64,000 nucleotides of DNA, taken from Tolypothrix bouteillei VB521301. GTDB taxonomy: Bacteria; Cyanobacteriota; Cyanobacteriia; Cyanobacteriales; Nostocaceae. This document shows positions 30,401 to 38,347 of the stretch, piece by piece. The stretch is from positions 2,687,578 to 2,751,577 of the forward strand of contig NZ_JHEG04000001.1 of NCBI RefSeq assembly GCF_000760695.4, written 5' to 3'. Below the pieces are notes generated by a model, which was not told the DNA's origin, searched no databases, and saw only the letters and a program-made list of their open reading frames with translations. A program made the translations under genes and the position numbers. The first letter of the stretch is position 1, and every line of letters begins with the position of its first letter.

Positions 30401-32259
30401 ACGCAATTTGGGTTGCTGTGGGAATCAACAACTATTGCCAGTTTATGAGTACCGCGCAACTGATTGAAATCTATTAATTTCTTTAACTCGAATTCAGGAG
30501 TTTGTAATTTTGCTTTGACTTCTTGGTAGAGAGAATCGAGAGCTTCTTCAGTATCTGTTGATAAAGGAACTAGTAAAGGAAAGCGACTTTGTTGCCTTAA
30601 ATCATCCATTAATTCTTGAACTACAACATGGCAATTTGTTCCCCCAAAACTAAAAGCGCTTACTCCTGCTAAAGCAGGCTCTTTTGAATATGGCCAAGTA
30701 GTTAAAAATTTTTGTACTTGCAGATGTAATTCCTCAAAGGGAATTGCCGGATTAGGTTGGTTAAAATGAAGGCTTGGAGGAATTTGGCGGTGTTTAATAG
30801 CTAGGACAACTTTGATAAGCCCAGCAATGCCAGCAGCTGCTTCTAAGTGTCCAATGTTGGTTTTAACAGAGCCTAAAATCAATGGACGCTCTGCGGTGCG
30901 ATCGCAACTTAGCACTGCCCCCAAAGCTTTAGCCTCGATTGGGTCTCCCAGTTTTGTCCCAGTACCATGAACTTCAACATAATGGACTTGATTGGGATTG
31001 ATCCCAGCTTGTTCGTAAGCCTCCCGCAACAAGGCTTCTTGAGCTTTGGGGTTAGGAGCGGTCAACCCATTGCTGAAGCCATCATTGTTAACTGTACTAC
31101 CTCTAATAACACAGTAAATGCGATCGCCTGCAGCCAGCGCTAGGGAGAGGGGCTTAAGTACGACCAGACCTGCTCCCTCGCCTCGAACATAGCCATCAGC
31201 ATTGGCATCAAAAGTTTTACATCGACCTTCAGGAGATAAGCCCCCAAACTTGGACATGACCAAAGTGCTATCGGGGTTAATCATCAAGTTAACACCCCCA
31301 GCCAGTGCAAGAGTCGATTCTCCAACTCGCAAACTTTGACAAGCCAAGTGGACAGCAACTAAAGAGGATGAACAAGCGGTATTCACTGTCATACTCGGTC
31401 CAGCGAAACCAAAAATATAGGAGATGCGATTGGCGATAATACTCAAATCTTGACCAGTAGCCGTGTGCTGAGCAATGTTTCCTGTCTGCCTTACCAAATT
31501 TGCGTAGTCAGTCCACATAGCTCCAATAAAAACACCAGTCTTGCTCCCTTTTAGGATTTCAACAGGTTGGTCAGCATCTTCTAAGGCTTCCCAAGACAGT
31601 TTTAGCATGAGACGTTGTTGGGGATCTATTTGCACTGTTTCCTTTGGGGAAATACCGAAGAACTGAGGATCGAACTTATCTATTTCGTCCAGAAAGCCAC
31701 CCCAACGCGTGTTCATTTTGCCTGGAGTGGTTAAGTTAGGGCCGTACAAAACATCCTTGTCCCATCGCTCAGTTGGTACCTCATTTACAGCATCCACTCC
31801 ATTCTTAAGTAATTGCCAAAAGACATCGGTGTTATTAGCACTTGGAAAGCGACAGGCAATACCGATAATTGCAATAGGTTCAGGCGGTAAATTCTTAAAT
31901 TTCTGGCTATTTGTACTAACTAATAACTGGTTATCCTGAGCCTCCGCAACATAACTGGCTAAGGCTGTAATATTTGGATACTCCCAAATTAGAGTGGGAG
32001 ACAACTGACACCCTAACTCAGTCGCTAAGTTGTTAATCAAACCAGTTGCTCTTACTGAATCAAGTCCACAGTCAATAAAGCGTTTCTCAAGGTTAATGTC
32101 TTGGGGAGCAATTTCTAGTAAGGAGGCTAGTTGCGAGCGCAGCCAGTCTTGAATAGTTTTTACACTCTTTCTTGTAGACCCAAAACTGACTCTCGGTAAA
32201 GTGGAACGTGAGGTTGTTTTGGATTCGCCTTCCCCTGAATTTTCGATTTTTTTGAACAT
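27490..32259 (-). CDS. PKS1: ACP-KS-AT-AT-ACP with tandem acyltransferases
   Basis: Type I PKS of 1589 aa and first gene of the operon. An N-terminal ACP (Ser68, GLDSVRA) precedes the KS (Cys296 in TACSSSL). Two acyltransferases follow. AT1 (about 633-955) has GHSIG with Ser726, but the arginines that normally hold the extender carboxylate are replaced (HQSHN at 750-754, against HRSRL in AT2), and the specificity motif reads AVHT. AT2 (about 1060-1395) has Ser1152, HRSR and CAFHS, a normal malonyl type, and brings its own KS-AT linker. The last domain is an ACP (Ser1503, GMDSLMV) with a PKS docking tail. There is no reductive domain. AT1 may load a monocarboxylic starter onto the N-terminal ACP while AT2 loads malonate onto the C-terminal one. 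That role is inference. Confidence 0.94.
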   Translation of the reverse strand: MFKKIENSGEGESKTTSRSTLPRVSFGSTRKSVKTIQDWLRSQLASLLEIAPQDINLEKRFIDCGLDSVRATGLINNLATELGCQLSPTLIWEYPNITALASYVAEAQDNQLLVSTNSQKFKNLPPEPIAIIGIACRFPSANNTDVFWQLLKNGVDAVNEVPTERWDKDVLYGPNLTTPGKMNTRWGGFLDEIDKFDPQFFGISPKETVQIDPQQRLMLKLSWEALEDADQPVEILKGSKTGVFIGAMWTDYANLVRQTGNIAQHTATGQDLSIIANRISYIFGFAGPSMTVNTACSSSLVAVHLACQSLRVGESTLALAGGVNLMINPDSTLVMSKFGGLSPEGRCKTFDANADGYVRGEGAGLVVLKPLSLALAAGDRIYCVIRGSTVNNDGFSNGLTAPNPKAQEALLREAYEQAGINPNQVHYVEVHGTGTKLGDPIEAKALGAVLSCDRTAERPLILGSVKTNIGHLEAAAGIAGLIKVVLAIKHRQIPPSLHFNQPNPAIPFEELHLQVQKFLTTWPYSKEPALAGVSAFSFGGTNCHVVVQELMDDLRQQSRFPLLVPLSTDTEEALDSLYQEVKAKLQTPEFELKKLIDFNQLRGTHKLAIVVDSHSNPNCVELYKNSQIKNPPVVFVFSGQGSQWFGMGKKLLKTEPVFRATLEKCDHLMQQYVDWSLLEEVALWSEAKSRLHEIDVMWMTIFAIEVALASLWKHWGIEPDVVVGHSIGEVAAAHVAGILNLSDAVRVIYHQSHNAAMKSGSGAMALVSLPWNKAKAATLFYEDSVYPAIYNSPISTVLSGNQTALEAVLDDLRRHNIFGRLVKTNIAVHTPEMEVLEGPLLEVFRDIKTNPEVVPMISALTGTQLNYHQFNGSYWARSLKEPVLFSQAIEYLVAKGFNTFLEVSPHPILVPAIRQTLQHYEKEGTVLESLRRNKDDRHVMLQSLGQLYTLGKSIHWHNVYNQFSTFHVQDTTKTEALFPLSAHTPEALQDLSKRLYLQINKQPEISLNDLCYSVSRHRSHFDYRLAVIAQSTKELQQYLKAVAEGNSDITIDVRQQNVCVTFVFSGQGSQWCAMGRKLLLTEPVFQTVCEQCDREFGQYVSWSVLKELQKPENESRLDETAYAQPVIFTIQIALAALWRSWGIVPEAVVGHSLGEVAAAYVADILSLSDAVRIVFHRSRLMQQATGKGKMAAIGLSCEEALDLLAGYEERLSVAAINSPNSVVVSGDDVAITNLVQDIELQGHVFCRLLNVNCAFHSFQMVPFENELVSVLQGIEPKEPSIPIFSTVTGSLYKTGDFDARYWGRNLIEPVQFAASISAIAKEGYDIFLEISPHPVLSQSIIQCLPNKKVTTLSSLRRGQDDRSVMLTSLSKLYTIGIAVNWSQLYSTVGEYIRLTSYPWQEQRYWVEEKDPLHPIASSHSTDGVDVSSNTNKNTIFDLSDTHNSNLVLQSEPRLQQRLEQIPQGDRLAFLIAHLQTEVAKILGLDSEQLPSPKIGFFEMGMDSLMVSQLREQLITNLEYTLSPSVTFNYPTIEALAQYLAAEVLPLEFVEKSSESCKNNADELEMTIAKLEQISEEEIEALLIQKLQTL

Positions 32260-32944
32260 TATTTGCCGCTTTGGAACAAAAAGACGCTATAGAAATGTTA
32301 CTTTGAACTCGTTTTGAAACAAAGTACTTTTTCGACGCCCTAAATTCATTCAAATTAGAAATTTTCCACGCTGCTTTCCAATCAGTAACAAGCAATTGCA
32401 AGAGCAGAAGTGGAAATCTTATCGCATCCGTATTGCAAGTTATTTTCAATTACTGCTTACTTACTCTAATAGGAATCTATAGCATTTAGCAATAGAAAAT
32501 TGATATATAAAACTTATAAGTAGATTATAAATTCATTAAATAAATACATAAAATAATTTTTTCTTCCTTTTGATAGATCTTAATTACGTAATAGTAGAAA
32601 ATCGAGCGTTATTTGTAAGTATGTTGAATTTAATTGTAGCCAAAAGTAATTTTATGAAAATAGTTTAAGCTTTATGAAAAAAACAATACTTATAAAAACC
32701 TCTAATTATGAGGTATAGATTTTAACAAAATTGACGTTGCAGAGCATTTTAGATACTAACTGAGTTTTGATAGTAAATCCAGTTTTTGTGATAATCATTA
32801 TTTTATCAGGCATTAATTTTGTAAATTTTGTTTACAATCCCATCATTCGACTTGTAAAATAGCTGCAAATAACTTTCAATAATTTGAAAAACTATCGTGT
32901 CATTAGCTAAAAATACAATGGTGCGATGGAGTGTGAGGAAAATA
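32260..32944. other. Divergent intergenic region between synthetase and uptake operons
   Basis: About 690 bp, very AT-rich, between the first codon of PKS1 (minus) and the preferred start of the receptor gene (plus). No convincing gene is seen. It should hold both promoters. The only regulatory element I can support is a Fur-box-like palindrome at 32789-32808. A small perfect palindrome ACTTATAAGT lies at 32512-32521, meaning unknown. Confidence 0.6.
32789..32808. promoter_or_regulatory. Fur-box-like operator
   Basis: TGATAA and TTATCA are inverted around eight bases, and the 13 bases from 32790 match the core of the classical Fur consensus (GATAATCATTATC) at 12 positions. It lies about 135 bp before the preferred receptor ATG and about 530 bp before PKS1. 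Fur represses siderophore and receptor genes when iron is plentiful, which fits both neighbours. Control of PKS1 from this distance is less certain. Confidence 0.6.
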
Positions 32945-35683
32945 ATGAAACAAGAGCAATTCGTTCAAAGCCTGTTGCTCACAGGCGTGTTTGTTGTATT
33001 GATAGTAATTCCTGCAAAAGGTGAAAAGTTATCAAAAACCAATGTGCGGCAATCCTTAACGTCAACTAAAACTAGTGGTGGTTCCAAACAAACATTTGAT
33101 CCCTTCAAAGCACAAAAAGTTGAACCTACTCGGAAGATTCAGCAATTGAGCGAGGTACTGCTTCCAATTAAAAACGCACAAATGTTATTGCAACCATTAA
33201 AGCTCACCCAGGCGGCTTCATCAGAAGCAGTCGTGTTAGTGACGGCAGTGCGGGCAGTCCCTACGAAAAAAGGTTTAGAGGTGATTTTAGAGACTTCTAA
33301 AGGACAACAGTTACAAGTACAGAACCGCAGTTCTGGAAATAGTTTGATCGTTGATATTCCCAATGCTCAATTACGCCTACCTAGTGGGGATGAATTCCAA
33401 TTCCAGTCGGAGAAACCTATTGCAGGAATTACTGAAATCAAGGTCAGCAATCAAGATGCTAGTACTATTCGAGTAGTGGTGATAGGTGAGAAGGAAATAC
33501 CACAAGTTGAGTTATTTGACAGCAATGAAGGTTTGATTTTTGGATTGATGCCAACGGGATCTATAGCACAGTCACCGCAACCATCTGAAACTCAGCAACC
33601 TGAACCACAAAAGCCTCCCGGCGATATCCAACCAAAAAAGCCATCATCTACAACTGATGAATTGATCGAATTGTTGGTTACAGGTAAGCAAGATAGATAT
33701 AACGTACTTGATGCTACCACTGCCACTAGAACTGATACTCCTATCCGGGACATTCCCCAATCGATTCAAATTGTTCCTAGACGAGTCATTGAAGACCAAC
33801 AAGTGATTCAACTTGATGAGGCACTACGTAACGTTAGTGGCGTTGTTTCCGGTGGTTTTGATACAACTACAGAAACTCGCTACAGTATTCGTGGTTTTGA
33901 GGGAGCGCCTGTCTTAATAGATGGTTTCAGACAATACGGCTTTCCATCAACTCCAGAAACAGCAAATTTAGAGCGAGTCGAAGTACTCAAAGGACCAGCT
34001 TCGATTTTATACGGTGAGATACAACCGGGCGGTGTGATTAATGCTGTGACTAAAAAACCATTGTCAGAGCCTTTTTATGAAGCTGAATTTCAGGCTGGAA
34101 ATTTTGGTTTGCTTCGACCTCGGATTGACATTTCCGGTCCGTTAACTAGAAATAATAACCTGCTCTACCGACTGAATGCGTTGTATCTTAATAGTGATGG
34201 TTTTCGAGATTTCGACCAAGAATTTAAGCGATTCTTTGTTTCGCCAGTTTTGACTTGGAATATTAGCGATCGCACAAATATAACCTTTGAGTTGCAGTAT
34301 TCAGACAGTGAGAGACCATCGGACAATGGTCTGCTTGCTTTTGGTAGAGGGGTAATAGAAACTCCTCGCTCGCGCATTTTTAATGAGCCAGACGACTATA
34401 TTGAGCGGAATTTCTTAAATACTGGCTACACTCTAGAACATCGTTTTAGTGACAATTGGACAATACGCAATGCCTTTCGATATATTAACCAAGAAGTTTT
34501 TTCTGATAAGCTAACAGTTCCATTTACATTTGATGCAACAACAGGTATCCTAAACAGGATTTTTGCTTTTGATGATTTTGATTCTAAAGATTACTCATTA
34601 CAGACAAATATAGTAGGCAAGTTTGCTACTGGTTCGGTCAAACACACCCTGTTATTTGGTGTTGATTTAAATCGAAACAACTCTAGTGACATTATTAGAG
34701 CGGATTTCTTTAATCCATCACCCATTAATGTTTTCAATCCAGTTTACAGAAATAGTTCCAGACCTGCTTTAGTAAATCTGGCGTTAGATAGAAAATCTGA
34801 GACAAGCAGATTAGGTGTTTATTTACAAGATCAGATTGCATTACTTGACAATCTGAAGTTACTGGCGGGTTTGCGCTATGAAACCTTTGACCAAAAAGTT
34901 ACAAACGAGGTTGGGCTTTTCAGTCCGACCGGTGACGATCCCACTCAAAATGCTAATGCTTGGACACCACGGCTGGGGATTGTTTATCAACCAATTCAAC
35001 AGGTTTCTTTGTATGCTAGTTACTCAAAATCTTTTATTCCCAACACTGATGATTTCACAAGTAATGGCGATCCCCTTGAACCTGAACGCGGTGAGGGATA
35101 TGAAGTTGGAGTCAAAGCTGAATTATTGCAAGGTAGTCTTTCTGCGACCTTAGCCTACTTTGACATTACCAAACAGAACGTTGCTACAACAGATCCAAAC
35201 GCTCTTGGCTTTGGTTCAATAGCAACGGGTGAACAACAAAGCCAAGGCATTGAACTTGATATTAGTGGGGAAATTTCCCCTGGTTGGAACATTATTGCCT
35301 CTTACGCATATACTGATGCTGAAGTTACAAAAGATAACAATAGTTCGATTATTGGTAACAGGTTCTCGGGAATTCCCAAACATAGTGCTAGCCTTTGGAC
35401 GACCTATCAAATACAACGTGGGAATCTGCAAGGTTTAGGCTTCGGTGTGGGATTCAATTATGTTGGAAACCGCGAAGGAGACTTAGAAAATACTTTTCGT
35501 TTAGGTAGCTACTTCTTAACTAATGCCGCCATTTTTTACCGAAGAGACAATTGGCGAGTTGCCCTAAACTTCAAAAACCTTTTCAACATTGACTACATTA
35601 CTGGTTCACCTTTTAGCAGAGTTAATGGAATTTACCCTGGCGAACCATTTACCGTAATTGGCTCTATTGCTGTGCAATTGTAA
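32945..35683 (+). CDS. TonB-dependent siderophore receptor with AMIN domain
   Basis: Outer-membrane gated receptor of 912 aa. I prefer ATG 32945 to GTG 32897 and ATG 32918: a GAGGA site lies 5 bp before it, and the protein then opens with a signal peptide (LLLTGVFVVLIVIPAKG). Residues about 75-190 form an AMIN domain, often found in cyanobacterial TonB receptors, then a Pro-rich linker and a TonB-box-like ELLVTG. The plug carries RDIPQSIQIVPRRVI and VLKGPASILYGEIQPGG, and the rest is a beta-barrel of the ferric-siderophore type with DLNRNN and LEPERGEGYEVGVK segments. It is divergent from the synthetase operon and is followed by an FptX-like permease, so import of the product made by the neighbouring PKS-NRPS is likely. 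Confidence 0.93.
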   Translation: MKQEQFVQSLLLTGVFVVLIVIPAKGEKLSKTNVRQSLTSTKTSGGSKQTFDPFKAQKVEPTRKIQQLSEVLLPIKNAQMLLQPLKLTQAASSEAVVLVTAVRAVPTKKGLEVILETSKGQQLQVQNRSSGNSLIVDIPNAQLRLPSGDEFQFQSEKPIAGITEIKVSNQDASTIRVVVIGEKEIPQVELFDSNEGLIFGLMPTGSIAQSPQPSETQQPEPQKPPGDIQPKKPSSTTDELIELLVTGKQDRYNVLDATTATRTDTPIRDIPQSIQIVPRRVIEDQQVIQLDEALRNVSGVVSGGFDTTTETRYSIRGFEGAPVLIDGFRQYGFPSTPETANLERVEVLKGPASILYGEIQPGGVINAVTKKPLSEPFYEAEFQAGNFGLLRPRIDISGPLTRNNNLLYRLNALYLNSDGFRDFDQEFKRFFVSPVLTWNISDRTNITFELQYSDSERPSDNGLLAFGRGVIETPRSRIFNEPDDYIERNFLNTGYTLEHRFSDNWTIRNAFRYINQEVFSDKLTVPFTFDATTGILNRIFAFDDFDSKDYSLQTNIVGKFATGSVKHTLLFGVDLNRNNSSDIIRADFFNPSPINVFNPVYRNSSRPALVNLALDRKSETSRLGVYLQDQIALLDNLKLLAGLRYETFDQKVTNEVGLFSPTGDDPTQNANAWTPRLGIVYQPIQQVSLYASYSKSFIPNTDDFTSNGDPLEPERGEGYEVGVKAELLQGSLSATLAYFDITKQNVATTDPNALGFGSIATGEQQSQGIELDISGEISPGWNIIASYAYTDAEVTKDNNSSIIGNRFSGIPKHSASLWTTYQIQRGNLQGLGFGVGFNYVGNREGDLENTFRLGSYFLTNAAIFYRRDNWRVALNFKNLFNIDYITGSPFSRVNGIYPGEPFTVIGSIAVQL

Positions 35684-35745
35684 TTCCAATCCTTGTTTGA
35701 GAAAAATGTTAGCGCTTTTGCAATACTTTATCTCTCTTAACAAAC

Positions 35746-37038
35746 ATGAAAAGTTTTTTAAAACTTGGGTTGCTTGGTAGTTTGTATGTGTCGCAGTTCA
35801 TGCCATTTTGGTTTCTTTATCAAGCACTACCAGTATTTTTACGTCAGAAGGGGCTTTCTTTACAAGCAATCAGCATCATCCCACTGCTTGCTCTCCCCAT
35901 CACATTGAAATTTCTTTGGTCTCCCCTAATCGATCGCTATGGTTTCACTCGCTGGGGACACTATCGCTTCTGGATCATCTGTTTTCAACTTCTTGTTGCG
36001 TGTACTACAGCAATATGTGCTTGGGTAAATGTGGAACGCAATTTTATTGCCCTGCTCCTTTGTATGGCTTTCATGTGTTTATGTTGTGCCAGTCAAGACA
36101 TTGCTACTGATGCCCTTGCTGTAGGCTTATTAAAGCCAGAGGAGCGAGGTCTAGGAAACGCGGTGCAAAGTGTAGGTGCTTCTCTTGGTTCAATCATTGG
36201 AGGAGGAGGAATGTTAATATTGCTCAATCAATGGGGGTGGGCTTCCAGTCTACTCACCTTGGCACTCATTACTGTCTTAGCACTGATACCAGTCTTTTTA
36301 CATCGGGAGAAAGTAGCAACAACGGGTTTGGTTGCGTATGTAGTAGGTGATGTATTTGAAAGCCCCACAGATCGGTCACCCGTAACATCCTCTGTGTCAT
36401 TTGTTGACAATGTAACATCTGTTAAATCTTCTGCTGCCATTTCTTACCTCAAAACATTCACTAGCTTCTGTAGCCGTCCTGGCATAAGGTACTGGCTACT
36501 TATTTTACTACTGTATTCAGGAGGTAGCAGCATGGCAATAACTATGTTTCGTCCTTTATTAGTAGATGTTGGGCTGTCCTTATCAGATATTGGCTGGCTG
36601 TTAGGAATTGTTGGGACTTCTGTTGGCATAATTGGTGGGATTCTTGCAGGTTTTTTCATTGCTCCCTTGGGAAGAAAGCGATCGCTGATTGTATTTAGCT
36701 CGCTATGGGCTTTTACCATGATGGCTTACTTACTTCCAGCGTTTGGCATCACCAGTATACCTGTTCTCTATTTAGTAGCTAGCACTGCTTTTTTCAGTAT
36801 TGGCATCATGAACACTGCTACGTTCACTATAATGATGGATAAAAGCAGGTTAGAAACTCCTGGTACCGATTACACTGTTCAAAGTTCAGTTGGGTCTCTA
36901 GGTAGTATTGGTGCTGCATCTATCAGTGGTGTTCTTGCTGAGGCAATTGGCTATCGGGGAGTGTTTATCGTTGGCTTGGGTGTAGCGATCGCTAGTGTTT
37001 TAATGATTACCAAATTTTTCCGTACAATGGAAATATAA
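35746..37038 (+). CDS. MFS permease, RhtX/FptX-like siderophore importer
   Basis: Inner-membrane protein of 430 aa with about twelve hydrophobic segments. FLYQALPVFLRQKGLSLQ and LKFLWSPLIDR near the N-terminus and SQDIATDALAVGLL resemble the AmpG-like branch of MFS that contains RhtX (rhizobactin) and FptX (ferripyochelin), single-protein importers that replace an ABC system. It lies 62 bp after the TonB receptor and 14 bp before the thioesterase, so the three probably form one transcript. FptX handles a hydroxyphenyl-thiazoline siderophore, which agrees with the Cy-containing synthetase next door. Export (as for some MFS in siderophore loci) is the alternative; the RhtX/FptX resemblance makes import my choice. 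Confidence 0.82.
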   Translation: MKSFLKLGLLGSLYVSQFMPFWFLYQALPVFLRQKGLSLQAISIIPLLALPITLKFLWSPLIDRYGFTRWGHYRFWIICFQLLVACTTAICAWVNVERNFIALLLCMAFMCLCCASQDIATDALAVGLLKPEERGLGNAVQSVGASLGSIIGGGGMLILLNQWGWASSLLTLALITVLALIPVFLHREKVATTGLVAYVVGDVFESPTDRSPVTSSVSFVDNVTSVKSSAAISYLKTFTSFCSRPGIRYWLLILLLYSGGSSMAITMFRPLLVDVGLSLSDIGWLLGIVGTSVGIIGGILAGFFIAPLGRKRSLIVFSSLWAFTMMAYLLPAFGITSIPVLYLVASTAFFSIGIMNTATFTIMMDKSRLETPGTDYTVQSSVGSLGSIGAASISGVLAEAIGYRGVFIVGLGVAIASVLMITKFFRTMEI

Positions 37039-37052
37039 CACGATCCGATCCC

Positions 37053-37802
37053 ATGACCTCCACATCAGTTTTTAACTCCTGGGTAAAATTCTTCCAACCA
37101 AATTCGCAAGCCACCATGCGTTTATTTTGCTTTCCCTACGCTGGTGGTAGCTCTCTAATTTTTCGCCAATGGTCAGACAGTCTACCTTCAACTGTAGAAG
37201 TTTGCGCTGTGGAACTTCCCGGACGGGGAATGCAAATGAAGTTGGCTCCATTCACTCGACTCGAACCTTTAATTGAGGCTTTAGCTCTAGCAATTAAACC
37301 GCATTTAGACAAACCATTTGCCTTTTTTGGTCACAGTATGGGTGCCCTCGTCAGCTTTGAGCTAGCCCGTTTTCTTAGAAAAAAGAATACTTTAGAACCA
37401 GTACAGCTGTTTGTTTCTGGTCGTCGCGCTCCTCAAATTCCTGACACAAAGCCTCCGATCCACACTTTATGCGATTCTGAATTCAAAGAAGAATTACGCC
37501 GCCTCAATGGGACTCCTAAAGCCGTACTGGAAAATGCCGAATTGATGGAACTACTAGTCCCTATTGTACGAGCAGATTTTGCCGTTTTGGAAACCTATGT
37601 TTATAGTTATGAGCCACCGCTTAACTGTCCCATAACAACTTTTGGTGGATTGGAAGATACAGAAGCTAATTATGAGGAACTGGAAGCATGGCGAGAACAA
37701 ACAAATTCTGCTTTCTCATTAAAGATGCTTCCAGGTGACCACTTTTTTATCAATTCAGCACAGTCTCTCTTGTTGGAAAGTCTAGCCAAGCGTTTACAGT
37801 AA
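37053..37802 (+). CDS. Type II thioesterase of NRPS/PKS pathways
   Basis: Alpha/beta hydrolase of 249 aa, the normal length for RifR/GrsT-like editing thioesterases. FPYAGGSSLIFRQW and ELPGRGMQ are family signatures, the nucleophile is Ser95 in GHSMGA, and the catalytic His lies in LPGDHFFIN. Such enzymes remove mis-primed or stalled acyl groups from carrier proteins. It starts 14 bp after the permease stop. No synthetase in the window ends with its own thioesterase, so this protein could also contribute to product release; that is speculation. Confidence 0.93.
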   Translation: MTSTSVFNSWVKFFQPNSQATMRLFCFPYAGGSSLIFRQWSDSLPSTVEVCAVELPGRGMQMKLAPFTRLEPLIEALALAIKPHLDKPFAFFGHSMGALVSFELARFLRKKNTLEPVQLFVSGRRAPQIPDTKPPIHTLCDSEFKEELRRLNGTPKAVLENAELMELLVPIVRADFAVLETYVYSYEPPLNCPITTFGGLEDTEANYEELEAWREQTNSAFSLKMLPGDHFFINSAQSLLLESLAKRLQ

Positions 37803-37855
37803 GGTAGATGCGCCCCTCTCAACCAAGAAAAATTTACCTTGGTCACTAGTCACTG

Positions 37856-38257
37856 CTACGGCACTATCAACACGGGACACGGGGAAAGATTAATGACGCG
37901 AGTTGTCACGCTATCCTGTGACCCCTCGTCTGTTAATCCCAATCCGCGACAGCCCATGATGATTAAATCTGCTCCTACCTCATCTGCAACATCGCAGATA
38001 GTAAAAGCAGGTTTTCCTTGCCGTTCAAGAGTTTCAGCTCGAATTCCTTGTTGGGAAAACAAGGATTTGGCATTTTCCAGTAGTTGGGCTACTGTCTCTG
38101 GAGATGTCATTACACTTCCAGTAGAATCTGCAACTTCTTCAACTACACTCAGCAGCACCAAGCTACTACCATATTTTTGCACAATATTCACAACCACATC
38201 GGCTGCTTCTCGTGCTTCCCTGCTTTGGTCAATTGGAAATAAAACAGTTTTGAACAT
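37856..38257 (-). CDS. Universal stress protein (UspA family)
   Basis: Small cytoplasmic protein of 133 aa. It begins FKTVLFPIDQS, contains the ADLIIMGCRGLG nucleotide-binding loop and ends SPCPVLIVP, all typical of UspA domains. The ATP-binding glycine pattern is partly kept (GCRGLG, then EGSQDS). Such proteins bind ATP or dimerise and help cells survive stress; the specific role is unknown. It converges with the thioesterase gene and diverges from pgk, so it probably does not belong to the metallophore locus. Confidence 0.9.
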   Translation of the reverse strand: MFKTVLFPIDQSREAREAADVVVNIVQKYGSSLVLLSVVEEVADSTGSVMTSPETVAQLLENAKSLFSQQGIRAETLERQGKPAFTICDVADEVGADLIIMGCRGLGLTDEGSQDSVTTRVINLSPCPVLIVP

Positions 38258-38347
38258 TTGGATTCACCTCCGCCCCCCTGAGTCGGTAAAATCTGGATGG
38301 GTCTACTTATCAAAACATATCAAAAAGGCAATCAGGAGGTTCGTAAC

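Noticed and set aside
18820..32259. trans-AT polyketide pathway
   Set aside because: PKS1 and PKS2 have intact integrated ATs and no free-standing AT gene is seen. The defective PKS3 AT is secondary decay in a cis-AT system.
32093..32449. Minus-strand frame of 118 codons before PKS1
   Set aside because: Different frame overlapping the PKS1 start; sequence has no domain character.
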